This document shows, one piece after another, positions 1 through 11,600 of a stretch of 64,000 nt of DNA; positions within the stretch are counted from its first letter, which is position 1; each line of letters starts with the position of its first letter. The position numbers and the translations under genes were made by a program. The stretch lies in NCBI GenBank assembly GCA_028456385.1, contig JALNQF010000007.1, positions 372,001 through 436,000 of the forward strand, in the 5' to 3' direction. Below the pieces are notes generated by a model that was not told the DNA's origin, made no database searches, and was given only the letters and a program-made list of their open reading frames with translations. The DNA is from Ophiosphaerella korrae (lineage: Eukaryota > Ascomycota > Dothideomycetes > Pleosporales > Phaeosphaeriaceae).

Positions 1-362
1 GGTCGTTTACTAGAAGCCTGAGCTTCCTCATGCTACTGATAGTCACATGGCGATCAATTCAACGGAAGCACGTGCGCTGCCATATGCTAGCAAATCTTGG
101 CAGCGTACAGTAATTAATCTAGAGTTTGATCTGCCATGCCGGCATTTCATCAATTCGTTCCGACAAGCATTGTCGCACAGTTAGGCCGTAGCCACCCACT
201 GCACCACCGAACGGACACATCACTGGGGATCGACAACATGTGCCACCTCCGTGTTACTGCATTCGCAGCTTCTTGTTCCACGACGCTACCACCGCTAGCG
301 ATGAGGAACGTCTCCCTTGCTCTACCCACCTTGCCACTGTAGCACTTGTGATAGCGACAGAA
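1..362. other. left edge and upstream region of the GH47 gene
   Basis: I see no supported gene here. Short open frames overlap the start of the mannosidase gene, but none has recognisable protein features. The frame of the GH47 gene is open from about position 240, yet the part before the ATG at 363 does not look like protein and lies ahead of the membrane anchor, so I treat it as 5' leader. Confidence 0.5.
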
Positions 363-2156
363 ATGCCGCGCATTCGTACAAGACACATAATTACATGCAC
401 GGCCCTTGTACTATGGGTCTATTATTTTCTACCACGCGACGAAGCCATACCATTCTTCAACAACTATAGGTATGGCACGTCTCAAAGGGGTACAGCCGCT
501 TTGGCCCGATATATGAACGAGCCTGCACACGTGCCAAACATCACCGCAAAGCAGAGCAGCTTCGACTGGAGCTCTGTCGACTTCGCCTATCCCCCAAAGC
601 TCACGCCGAAGCTCCCAGCGCCTGTCACGAAACGACCACGCATACAGCACCGATTCAAAGCAGAGCCAAAGGAGGCCGTGGCTGTGCAAGAGCGAAGGAG
701 GCTGCAAGTGAAGAGGGTATTTGGACGGAGCTGGGCGAGCTACAAAAAGCAGGCATGGATGAAAGACGCGCTTAAACCGATAAGCGGCCAATATGTGGAT
801 CAGTTTTCGGGCTGGGCTGCGACGCTGGTGGATAGTCTGGACACGCTTTGGATGATGGGCTTACGCGACGAGTTCTATGAAGCTGTGACAGCGGTGGCCA
901 CAATCGATTTCGGACAAAGCACGGCATCTACGGTCAACACCTTCGAAACATGCATTCGATACCTGGGCGGGCTTCTTGCCGCATACGATCTGAGTGGACA
1001 TGAGGTGTTGAAGAGAAAGGCTATCGAAGTTGGCGATCTATTGTATGCTGGGTTCAACACCAGAAACGGAATGCCAGTCGACTTCATCCAATTTGACCTC
1101 GCCAAAAACGGCTCAGGGCTGACAGTCGAGGGTCAAGTTGTAAGTGCCAGTCCTGGCACGATCACGCTGGAGTTCAGTAGGTTAAGCCAGATCACGGGAG
1201 ACGATAAATACTATGCCGCAGTTTCCCAGGTCATGGACGTTTTTTACAAGGACCAGAATAACACCAAACTCCCCGGTATGTGGCCAATGTTTGTGTCGAT
1301 GCGTAAGAAAGACGTCGTGGATGGATTTCAATTTTCTATTGGCGGTAACGCAGACTCATTATATGAGTATTTGCCCAAAGCTCATGCACTACTTGGCTCC
1401 GCAGAGCCAAGCTCAGAGAAATACGAGAGTATGGCGCGCTTCTTCATGAATACTGCGATCCAGAACCTCTTCTTCCGGCCTATGATCCCTGGAAACGAGG
1501 ATATCTTGATATCAGGGAACTGCGATGTTCTTGATGAGGGACCGCGGCTGGACCCCGAGAGCGAACACTTATCGTGCTTCATTGGAGGTTTATATGCGCT
1601 TGGTGGACGCTTGTTCAAGAGCGACGAATATCTGAATATCGGCGCAAAGCTGGCACGCGGCTGCGCGTATGCCTACAAATCTTTCCCTACTGGCATCATG
1701 CCCGAACGATATAACATGGCACTCTGCCCAAATTCCAACCACCGTGAATCATGCGCTTGGAGCCAAGCCTACTATGACACAGAGGCTTCTACACGCCCGC
1801 AATATCTGCCCCATCTACCGAAAGGCTTCACGACAGCGAAGGACCCTCGATATATACTCAGACCTGAAGCTATTGAATCAGTCTTTGTTCTCTGGCGCAT
1901 CACAGGCGACCCTTGGTGGCGGGAGACAGCGTGGGATATGTTCGAAGCGGTAGTCAGGGCGACAGAGACCGAGTATGCGAATGCAGCGGTGCTAGATGTT
2001 ACAGTGATTGGGGCGGAGAAAGAAGATTACATGGAGAGCTTCTGGATGGCAGAGACGCTCAAGTACTTCTACCTGTGCTTTGCAGACACAGATCTCATCA
2101 GTCTGGACGACTTCGTGTTGAACACGGAGGCACATCCCTTCCGATTATCGAAGTAG
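363..2156 (+). CDS. class I alpha-1,2-mannosidase (GH47), type II membrane protein
   Basis: Single-exon gene, 597 residues from the ATG at 363. GH47 enzymes trim alpha-1,2-linked mannose from N-glycans in the ER or Golgi; some fungal members are secreted. The start was chosen because residues 9-25 then form a membrane anchor (TCTALVLWVYYFL) behind a short basic N-terminus, the usual type II topology. Family hallmarks seen in order are LDTLWMMGL, TFETCIRYLGGLLAAYD, GIMPERYN, RPEAIESVFVLWR, DYMESFWMAETLKY and, at the C-terminus, TEAHPF, whose threonine is the calcium ligand of the family. The length is normal for fungal GH47 and I see no break. Assignment to family is firm. Whether it acts in the ER or Golgi cannot be read from sequence. 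Confidence 0.95.
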   Translation: MPRIRTRHIITCTALVLWVYYFLPRDEAIPFFNNYRYGTSQRGTAALARYMNEPAHVPNITAKQSSFDWSSVDFAYPPKLTPKLPAPVTKRPRIQHRFKAEPKEAVAVQERRRLQVKRVFGRSWASYKKQAWMKDALKPISGQYVDQFSGWAATLVDSLDTLWMMGLRDEFYEAVTAVATIDFGQSTASTVNTFETCIRYLGGLLAAYDLSGHEVLKRKAIEVGDLLYAGFNTRNGMPVDFIQFDLAKNGSGLTVEGQVVSASPGTITLEFSRLSQITGDDKYYAAVSQVMDVFYKDQNNTKLPGMWPMFVSMRKKDVVDGFQFSIGGNADSLYEYLPKAHALLGSAEPSSEKYESMARFFMNTAIQNLFFRPMIPGNEDILISGNCDVLDEGPRLDPESEHLSCFIGGLYALGGRLFKSDEYLNIGAKLARGCAYAYKSFPTGIMPERYNMALCPNSNHRESCAWSQAYYDTEASTRPQYLPHLPKGFTTAKDPRYILRPEAIESVFVLWRITGDPWWRETAWDMFEAVVRATETEYANAAVLDVTVIGAEKEDYMESFWMAETLKYFYLCFADTDLISLDDFVLNTEAHPFRLSK

Positions 2157-2609
2157 GGCCAAATATCAAGGCTGATCAATTATTTGCTTTATCAGACGAT
2201 GCATGTGATGCTGTGCGCATTCATCTGACATGTCAGGGGGTTTCATGTCTCTTTCAACACCAGAGGCCCTTTGCGAATGCCTCGGATTTCCTCAAAGCTA
2301 AACTCCGCTGCCCCACTTGTGTGGCTTGCGTCAGTGGAGGGTGCCGTCTTCCGATTGGCATACCTAAATAAACGTTTTAGCGCAGGTCTCTCCGTCCTGA
2401 CAAGCTTCGACCCCATCTGTCCCGTCTTCTTCGCTCTACGTCAAGTCTCGCATTGTACAGTCACTCGTTTCCTGTACAATATCTCCCTCTTTTATTTCGT
2501 TTCTTCAGTCTTTCTTTAGACGTTGTAAACCGCGTTGACGTGTACCACAAAAGTACTGCACATAGCCGACTATCCCTGATACCCGTACCGCAACCTTGTG
2601 GTCGCTAAC
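2157..2609. other. intergenic region between GH47 and GH17 genes
   Basis: No supported gene. It holds the 3' end of the mannosidase transcript and the promoter of the GH17 gene, which lies on the same strand. Pyrimidine-rich stretches around 2400-2515 resemble fungal core promoter DNA. Small open frames here look random. Confidence 0.5.
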
Positions 2610-3573
2610 ATGCGTTTCTCTACTGTTGTAGTAGCCATGGCTGCTACGCCAGCCATTGTATCCGCTGCTAAGGGCACTATGGGGTTTGCCCTCGGAACAA
2701 AACAACCCGGAGGCCAATGCAAGACGCAACAAGACTATGAGCAGGATTTTGATGCTATCAAGAGTGAATCAGGCGCTACCATCGTTCGTGGTTATGCCGC
2801 TTCAGATTGTGATATGGCCAAGAATGCCCTACTTGCTGCCAAGTCAAAGGGCTTCAAGGTTGTACTTGGAATCTGGTATGCAGAAATTGCGAACAGCAGG
2901 AGATATTGACTAACATATCGCTAGGCCCGACGTTGAGGAGTCCTTCAACAAAGATCTGAAAGCTATTACCGACGTTGCACAACAATACACCGATACCATA
3001 TACGCCGTCACCGTCGGCTCTGAGACCCTCTACCGCGGAAACTTCACAGGCGAAGAGCTCAAAGGCAAGATCCAGACCGTAAAGTCCAAACTACCCACCG
3101 GCATCAAGGTTGGCACTGCCGATAGCTGGAACAAGATTGCCGACGGCACTGGTGACGCCATCATCGGCACTGCAGACATCATCATGGTCAACGCATTTGC
3201 CTTCTGGCAAGGCGCCAACCGCGACAACGCCACCCATGTCTACCTCGACGACATGTTCCAAGCTGTCTCCCATATTGAAAAGATTGCCGGCGGCGCAGAC
3301 AAGATGCCGGAGATTTGGAACGGCGAGACTGGATGGCCCACCGCCGTCGGCACAGATTACGGCGCCGCACAAGGCGGTCTGTCTAACGCTGAGCACTTTT
3401 ACCAACATGGCTTCTGCTCCCTGCTTGATTGGGGCTTCAACGCTTTTTACTTTGAGGCTTTTGATGAGCCGTGGAAGCCGGCGTCGATTGGCGATAATGG
3501 CAAGAAGGCCGATGAGACGACCTGGGGCGCTATGACGGCTGACCGCAAGGCTAAGTTTAGCTTAAAGTGCTAG
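2610..3573 (+). CDS. BGL2: Bgl2-type glucan beta-1,3-glucosidase/transglucosidase (GH17)
   Basis: Two exons (2610-2875 and 2925-3573) joined across a 49-nt GT-AG intron that splits the tryptophan of GIWPDVEE. The product has 304 residues. The ATG at 2610 begins a signal peptide (MRFSTVVVAMAATPAIVSA); an in-frame codon at 2598 would lengthen it without gain. Bgl2-family signatures are YAASDC, VGSETLYRG with the acid/base glutamate, VNAFAFWQG, GETGWPT with the nucleophile glutamate, and FEAFDEPWKP. It ends shortly after the catalytic domain, without a serine-rich tail or GPI signal, as in yeast Bgl2 and Aspergillus Bgt1. It should be a secreted, wall-bound enzyme remodelling beta-1,3-glucan. 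The family is certain; the precise reaction, hydrolysis or transglycosylation, is inferred. Confidence 0.94.
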
Positions 3574-4444
3574 GCGCCTAGCAGATGTAGTGCATGGTAT
3601 GATTTGGTATGGTATTAATAGACTTGGGGAAATATTGCATTGGGCGGTTATAGAGGTTACGGCTACATACAATATATAGGTTGCAAACCCTTATCTGTTA
3701 CCGTTGTGTTGTTGATGATAACGTATGATGGACCAGTAAGGGGTAGATCCCCAAATACGACATACATGCTAATAAAGCGACTCGCTCTACAAATTTATCA
3801 AACTGCTTTCCTTGTTATGGATGACTTCCAGCATCTTACTGAGGGAGCAGGTAATGTATGGCTCCCTCAACTAGGCCATAAATCTCTCAATAAGAGGTAA
3901 GTTGGTGTTTTGGCTAAGAGCAGTGCTGGGAGGAGCAAGAGGAATGACGACTCTCAAAAAGTGGGAAACTGACTCTCCTTATATTAATGCTAGACGTAGA
4001 TAATAAATTATATACTACTAAATAATTTAACTGGGAGTCATAGGTTACTCTAAGTACACTTGTAGATATCTCGAAAAAAGGTTCCAGGTAGCCTGAGTCT
4101 CTTCTGACTGCTACATCTCAAGTGGCCAACGCCCCACTTTTCCGGCTGACTTTAGAGTCCGAAGTGGAGCAACGGAGTAACGCTCCGGACTATAATTTCA
4201 AATTCCCATCATTGAATAGGAAAATGCGCGATTACTAACCTACACGGAACAGTTTCTACAGAGCATAGAAATATTGAAAGCGAAAGATACACTGCTCTCA
4301 AACAGCAACAATGGAAGCCAGCATCGACTCTTTTGAATCAAGAACACTTGCCATAGAGCCAAAAGCGTATTTACTGGATCCCGATGCATAGCAAATGTGT
4401 ATGAAGATCTAATATTCGCATTAATTGTATGCTTACAATCATGT
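3574..4444. other. gene-free AT-rich spacer
   Basis: No supported gene. The block around 3970-4060 is strongly AT-rich and carries short direct A/T strings. An 86-codon open frame at 3640-3900 shows no signal peptide, domain or coding-like composition and was rejected. Confidence 0.5.
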
Positions 4445-7400
4445 CTAGACACCAGTAATGTGCTTGCCGAACGGCATCCACAAAACTGCAAACAAGGCCA
4501 GAACAGTCAACACAGGTACAGCCGCATTCTGCCAATCACCAGGAAACTTGACCAGCCAATAAATCCAGAACCCCAGTGGCCCGAGCAAAGGAACCAAATG
4601 GTAAACTGCAACATAAGCGAAAGAAATTGCATAATCTGCCTCGAGACCCCAAGCTACAAGGCCGATGTCATCAGACTTTGTATCAAACTCGCTCTTCTTC
4701 TTGGGGATACAACGTAATCTATGAGAACGACAGGGCAGCGTCACACAATCGTGCCATGGATTGAGGGAACTCCAGATACACGTATCGTTACAAGCATTGA
4801 GACAAACCGCGAACGTTTTTGGCGGTATCATTGGAAGAATTCCTGGTCGTGGCGCGTACTCATAGTCGTCCTGGAATCCAGCGTGTTCGGGAAGGTCTTC
4901 GCCCTGAGATAAGATGCGTTCGGTATCGAACTTTTCAAACTTTACGAATCTGCAGAAGCGGAAGCGGAATGGCGACATGAGGCGTTTGACCCAGTGGCGA
5001 TGTTTCTTGTATCTTGCTTTGAGCTCGCGAAAAAAACATGGGGTCGTTGAGGTAGGTTGAGATTTGGATTTGTTCTAGGCCTAGAGACCAGCGCGAGCCT
5101 TGGATGGCGAATAGGACGCGTTGTGAGGGTTCATGTGATTGGTTCGGGGGTACACTTGGTGCTTGATTTTGTATCTGCGGTGGTACATCTACATCGGATG
5201 ATGCGTTGGGTTCTATTGGGCTAGCCTTTCGGGTATCAAACGACGAAGAGGCTGCCGTGTTGGAGATTGTTGGCGTGTAACGTTTACTAGCTTTCGAGTG
5301 TTCGTTGTTACTAGATGACGTGTCGGACTTTTCTTTGGAGAATATGCTTGATATGGACTTAAGGATCACTCTTCGGCTATTGAAAAGGTCTATTGTGCGC
5401 GCTTTGGTTTGACAACAATTGCAGGATTCTGGATGTTGAGGGAGCAGTGGTACTAAGGCGCGGACTAAATCAGCTTGTTCTAATGACATGTGTTCATAAA
5501 GCTGAATACCGCCAAACTGTATTTATTAGCTTGTAAGAGTGAAGCTATTGCTTATCAAACTCTTACCATCCATTCAGGACGATATTGTCCATGTTTGACA
5601 TTGGGTACCCGAGAATTCAGTGGCCACCAATCCCATTCTAGCCCTGTATAGTCTTCTATCAATCCCTTTAGCTTATTCACCATGGATGCATCATTCAAAG
5701 AACATATCGTCATGTTCCCCCTAGGAGTGGATAGAATAGCATCTTTGAGTGGATGTGGCAATGAAAAGAACCCAAGTTGAATCTTCATGCTCAAAATCCA
5801 ACTTTTTTTCTCCTGCTACTTCCTCAACTGTGTTTTGGAAGTCACGTCTTCGCAATATAGTGCTCGTCCCCTCGGGCATATTTGGATAATAAGTTTGGTT
5901 GTACGCGGAGGTATGTTGCTCGTCGACATCCAAGTCCGCAGTCTTGGTGATCTGTAAATGTTGGATAATACGCTCAATTAGGTACGGCATATTCAAGTTC
6001 ACTTGAGCTCGAATATCGACCTTCAAGTTGACCCAATGCTCATCGCCCAGGGAATTATAAAAAGAATTGAGTATCTGTGAGTATTCCATCATAAAGCCAG
6101 CCATTCCTAACATATTGAAGGCATGTTGATGAAATAGCCGCAGTCTATCATCGCCTTGGTACAGTGACTGAAGGTGAGCGAATAATATATCCTCAGCCCT
6201 TTTGAGACAGGCATCGGTACTTTGCACGCTAACTCCCTATCGTTTCTTCTTTCCGAATGCTCTCGGGGAGCATACAAATTGCTGTAAGCTCGCCCGAAGT
6301 TGCCCAAAGGCGGCACTTTTGACCAGAAATGTTTTTACGTTGGTTAGCTCACTGAAAATATTATCATCAATGTTTATCTCCGGTTACTCATCTTCTTCTG
6401 ATGAGCTATTGTCTTTTTCCATGGCCTCTATGGCCTCTATGTCTTGCAACTTGGGTAGAGCTATCGAATAGTTTTCTACGATTGCTTCCACGATGCCTCT
6501 GGAATTCCGCTCTATCAACTTGGCCGCAAGGAAATGGAGCCTGTCTTCCGCCTCTATCTTGAGATTTTCAGAGTACATCCTGAGCAACTGCCGAAAATTC
6601 TTCGCAAACTTCCGGGGGCCAATTTTGCCATGTATAGCTGTGGTATATAGTGGTTGTAACACCTCATCATCGCGAAATATTGAAATTAACTCTCGAGTTG
6701 CGGTGGCTATTTGCAATGTCGAAAATCCACTAGCTTTCGAAAGGTCTGTTGCAGATGATGCCAGAGAGCGAACCGAGAATATCGACCCTTCATCTGATGA
6801 CTCCTCAACTTCACCATCGCAATGTATTCCATTCATGTGAAGGCTATTTGCATCTTGAGATATGTAGTTCCAGGTCTCGTAGGTTTTGCCGGAATATCGT
6901 TCATCATAATCTTCACCTAAGTTAGACATTCGCTGTACATCGTCTCCCGCAGCTGCACCCTGGGTTTGATCAGATTTCTCATCACTGCTAGCCAATGAGT
7001 TGCCTTCGATAATTTGATTGGTGTCACTACGATGGTAAGTAGAACGCCAGCTGCTATTGCTATGCATTAGCTCAGGGCTGCGGGAGAGCTCTGTGCCGCT
7101 ACCCGTACTTCCTCGAATCGCTCTAGGTGCTAGCCGGTTAAATAAGAAGTCGTCCATATCCGTGCTTGCTTTCATGTTGCTTTGTTGATCAAGAATATCA
7201 TTGGTATACAAAGAACTGACCTCCTCATTTATGGAAACAACGGTCTCTGGTTGAGTCTGTCTTGGTTTGGGATAAAGCTCTGGCATATTGACAATCTTAT
7301 CTCCCGTCTTGGGTAACGGCGCAAGTTGCGAAAATTTCACCTACACAATTTTATCAGTCCTCCTGGTTACTGGTAGGCGGAAGTAGGTTATAGTATGACC

Positions 7401-8103
7401 GTACCGGTGAAACGAAATTTCTCATGAATTTCGACCGTGAACTGAGCTCAATGGCTTTGAGCAGGCCCAGGACTTCTACATATCTACTCGGGATTTCAAT
7501 TCTTACAGGGGTGTTGTCTTGCTCCTTCGTGCTGTAAGTGTATGTATCGGTTTTATTATACATTGGCCTACAGATGAGCGAATAGAATTAGTAAGCTTCT
7601 CCCACAAAATAAATAAATCGTCTACTTACCTAGCAATTTCCTGGGCACATCGATGACCCGAACCGCATAATGACCCATGAACACGGTATACTTGCAAGGG
7701 GTCATGACAATGTGGGCACTTTCGAGCATGTATCTCAAAGTGGTAGGCTGCCCAAGTCCTCAGAATGATTTACAAGACGAGAAATATATTCCTCGGGCTT
7801 TTGCCTTTGCCTCATTTTTGCCATAGATTCAGCAATCTTATGTTCATGCCATTCTCTCCTCTTTTTCTGGCGATTCGTCTCCATAACTGTGTGCTTGGTA
7901 GTTGATCCAGCATCCGTGTGTAGCGGGTGCGGCATGCCTTGTATAATCATCTGGTGACTGTTCCCACTCGTATCGCTCATCCCATGTATATCTGGGCCAT
8001 GGGTTTGCCCAGAAGAAGCAGAGTCTGCCATTATATCAGTAATATCTTTTGGCAGCTCAAAGGTGAAGTATGATCTCGCGAGGGCAGCGTATTCAAAAGC
8101 CAA
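4445..8103 (-). pseudogene. fungal-specific membrane protein gene with multiple frame breaks
   Basis: Minus-strand locus encoding a long protein I cannot assign to a named family. From the ATG at 8103 it shows a basic charged segment, then a zinc-ribbon-like pair of cysteine motifs (KCPHCHDP and SLCGSGHRC, near 7700), a segment with VRIEIPSRYVEVLGLLKAI, a long acidic low-complexity middle (7340-6390), a folded-looking region with EWDWWPLNSRVP (about 5640) and, at the C-terminus, two hydrophobic segments near 4600 and 4480. Clear introns are 7568-7629, 7341-7404 and 5517-5566. Problems: a frame change near 7757; an in-frame TAG at 6237-6239, removable only by an odd 39-nt intron; a 36-nt putative intron at 6352-6387; and single-base frame changes at seven-base homopolymers, 5803-5809 and 5030-5036. 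Either the gene is decaying or the assembly has homopolymer errors. An automatic annotation may split it into several genes. Confidence 0.55.
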
Positions 8104-8685
8104 CGATATCGGGCAGAGACATGGAAGATGATATAATTAGATTGATTGATTTGATTTGATTTGAGTTTGGAGGCGATCTGATTGAGGTGGAGGATAAGTG
8201 TCTCGAGGCTGATATAGGAAGAGGAGGGGTATGGCATCAGGCTGAAGCTTGGCTGTGGCTGGACCAGGATGAGATTTGGCGGCTAACGAACTTCGCTCCT
8301 TAGAACACCTTCTAATATTCAGAAAGACCTACTTTCAACTCACGTCATACGATACCTTCATTTACCGTCGACTCAATAATATGGCAGTACCCTGCACAAT
8401 GCAAGTTAACACCCACCTGACATGTCTTTATGCGCTTAGTGATATAGCTGTAGTCCCATCGCAGATACACAACACCCTTCAAAAATCAGCACTTGTAAAA
8501 CAAGAGCAAATTTATCAAGTATTCGCTTCGCTATACAGTGGTACCTAGCCTAAATCCATCAAGACATTGCTATCCAGCATGTCATATCCTAAACAATACC
8601 ATCATTCCTTTCCAACCATTCCAACTCTTTAAATGGCACATAAACCTACGACATATCATCCAACCCAGGCATAACTTCTTTTCTC
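8104..8685. other. spacer between the disrupted membrane-protein gene and the DNA2 3' end
   Basis: No supported gene. It contains the promoter side of the 4445-8103 locus, including a small TTGATT/TTTGAT-type simple repeat around 8135-8170, and the 3' flank of DNA2. Confidence 0.5.
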
Positions 8686-11600
8686 TTACACAGCGCCATT
8701 ATAAATATCCCTCAACACCGGTCTCCCATCAAGCATGCCCCTCCTCCCCGCCATAAACACCTTCCCAGGCATTTTCCTAACCTTCCCATCATCACCCACA
8801 CTCCCACCCCCAACCCTCTTCCTCGGCTCACGCCCATTCAACCTCCCCGACGTAGCCACAATCTCGCCTAACGCCCTCCTCTTCTTCTCCGGACTCGGGG
8901 TCGCATTCGGGCTCCCCTCCTTCCTTGACGAATACACCGGCCTACTCGGCGTTTTGCTCGTCTGCGTAACTACCTCGTCAAACGCATGTGCCTCGACTGC
9001 GTCAGGTCCGAGATCTAGAACCCAGTTTTTCTCGCGGCACAAGGCGACGAGGTCGCACAGCAGCTCGTTTGCGGAGAGGGTTTTTTCGCTGCCGAGAATA
9101 ATGAGTTTGGAGCGGGCGCGGGTGAGCGCGACGTTGATGCGGCGGCGGTCTTTGAGGAGGTCGCCGACGACGCCGGTATCGTTGCTGCGGACGCAGGAGA
9201 CGAGAACGATTTCTTTGTCGCGGCCTTGGAATTTGTCGGCGGTGTGGAGTTCAACGGCTGCGCAGCCGAGGCCGATGGCTGGAGCGGCGAGTTCGGATGA
9301 CTGGGTTTGGGTGTATGCGGAGGAGAGGCTGGCGCGGAGTAAGGCGAGCTGGGAACGGTAGAAGGCGATGATGCCTATATCTTCGGCGGAAATGCCGAGG
9401 CTGAGGAGGGATAGGGTTAGGTGGGTGACAAGACGAGCTTCGAGCGTGTTAGTGATGCGTGATCCGGATTGGGCTTCTAGGGCTGGGGATATGTGGTCTG
9501 TGTTGATGAACACGACGGGAGAGTCGGGTGAGAGGGTGCGAGACAGCCAACATGTGGATGTTTCTGGGCCGGCACAGGGGCCGTGAGTGGTTGGCTGAGA
9601 AGAGCGGAACTTGTGATGGTACGAGAGAAGACCAGTTGGCTTTGGCAGTACAAGCTTGCGGGAAGTAACGCTAGGTGTACCACACTTGAGGCGACCAGAG
9701 TAGATGAATGTGTTTGATAGGAGCATGATGTCAGCACACATGCGGTACTGGTGCTCCAGACTTACGACAGCTTGTGGGTGTGCTTCACAGAGTACCTTGA
9801 AAAGTGACACATCTAGACCACCCTCCATGGCTTCCTTATTTTGTACCAGAGGGGGAAGTTGATAGTGATCGCCGACTAAAATGAACTTCTGTGCCATACG
9901 GATTGGACCCAGGCAGACAGGTAGTGTGATTTGTGATGCTTCGTCAACGATACAATAGTCGAATATTCGGCGATTAAAAAGCGGATGATTGATCGTTAAG
10001 CAAGTAGTGGCAACAACAGGTGGTTCCATCCAGGACTTCTCGAGTGCTTCAAGACTATCTTTAGGCTCTGCAACTAATGTTGCAAATCCTCGAACGTCAG
10101 GGTGGATCTTTGCTGAAGCTCCAAGGCGGAGGATGCCAATATTATCACTCCGTATCTTCAGCAGAATGTTGTCGACAGCTGTGTGCGTATACGACGTAAG
10201 TAAAACACTCTTGCCCTTTGCCACTAGGGTCCGGATGATGTGCGCAATGGTGGTAGTTTTGCCTGTTCCTGGCATGCCTAGAACAAGTGCGTAGTCTTTC
10301 GCCGACATGACCTTGGAAATGGCGGACTTTTGATCCGCGTTCATGGAAACTTGTGAAGCCCTTGGTAGCGTCATTTCACCAGATAAAGGCTTGAATATTG
10401 GGGCCCGGTTGTCAACAATTAACTCACGTAGGTCGCGGGCTTTGTAGACGCTGTCATCCATGATTTGTATGAGATTGTTACGCGCTGCAGCCATCCCGTT
10501 GCTGAATTCGTCCTTGTCTAATCGATAGAGCACAGGTTCTTCATCAACCTCGTAGGCTGGAATACTTTTCCCTTCTTTACCGACCTCCATGATTCCAGTG
10601 AAGGCCTGATTGCTTTGTGAATTGAATCCAGGAAGCTTAGTGCGAGAATTATGTAATCGCCTGTCGACCGCAATGGTGATGCGGCGCTTCTTAACATTTG
10701 TTACGTATCCATTTGCAAGGGCAAAATGGCCTTGCTCATCAGAAACAACCACAGGCTCTCCGATGATGAGCTGAGACTCGGTAAAGGAAAAACCGGGCTT
10801 CGGTTGCTGTTTGATGAAAGTGTAAGTATATCGGTTGATCCTTTGTCCATTTTTCTCTTCGTGTACAGACCCAGGCTCGAGAATAACATTTGAGAAGCAG
10901 CGACCAAGCTTCTCACGCTCGGTGCTGAGCATGGTCCAGAGTTCCCGTCTGAATTTCATCATATCTGTTTCCTCCTTAGTTAGAAGCGTGTCCCACTTCT
11001 TCATGAACTCTTGATGAGAAGGTTTGAGTGGTTTGACTAGTTCATCGTATCGCTCTTTAGCTTTGTTGTTTAACTGAGCCCCCTTTCCGTCCTCTACCAA
11101 GTTATCATACAAAAAGCACGCTTCTTGAGCATAACATTTCTGGCACTTGAAGTCTTCTTTAAGAATCGGTGGTAGTTCGATACGATCTCGAACATAGCAG
11201 GCTAGTTCATTACGCTTAATGATCATATGAATAATCTCGTTGCGAACGGTAGGAATGCGGCTGATGTCGGATGTTTCGAGGTAGTACAGAATGCCGTATG
11301 CAATTTCGACATCTGCTAAAATTAATACGTTGGACTTTGCGATGGGGACAAAACTCACCATATCGATTCGACAGCAAGAGATTGTATAGTGCCGTCTGGG
11401 CAACGTGCGCTGCGTTAGAAGAATTCTTTCCTGTTTTCACCTCAAAAGGAACAGTCAAGGCCCGTTCGCCTTGGTCATCTCGCATGATGACTTGTACAGT
11501 AGCATCGATATTGCCTTTCAGGCCATACATCGGTGACCACACATGTTCTTCCACGTCAAGTAGTTTGTTGATACTCATGGTCGACTGTCGCCCGTTTCGC

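Noticed and set aside
3640..3900. 86-codon plus-strand open frame after the GH17 gene
   Set aside because: It lies in AT-rich DNA, has no recognisable domain, signal peptide or splice context, and its composition looks random.
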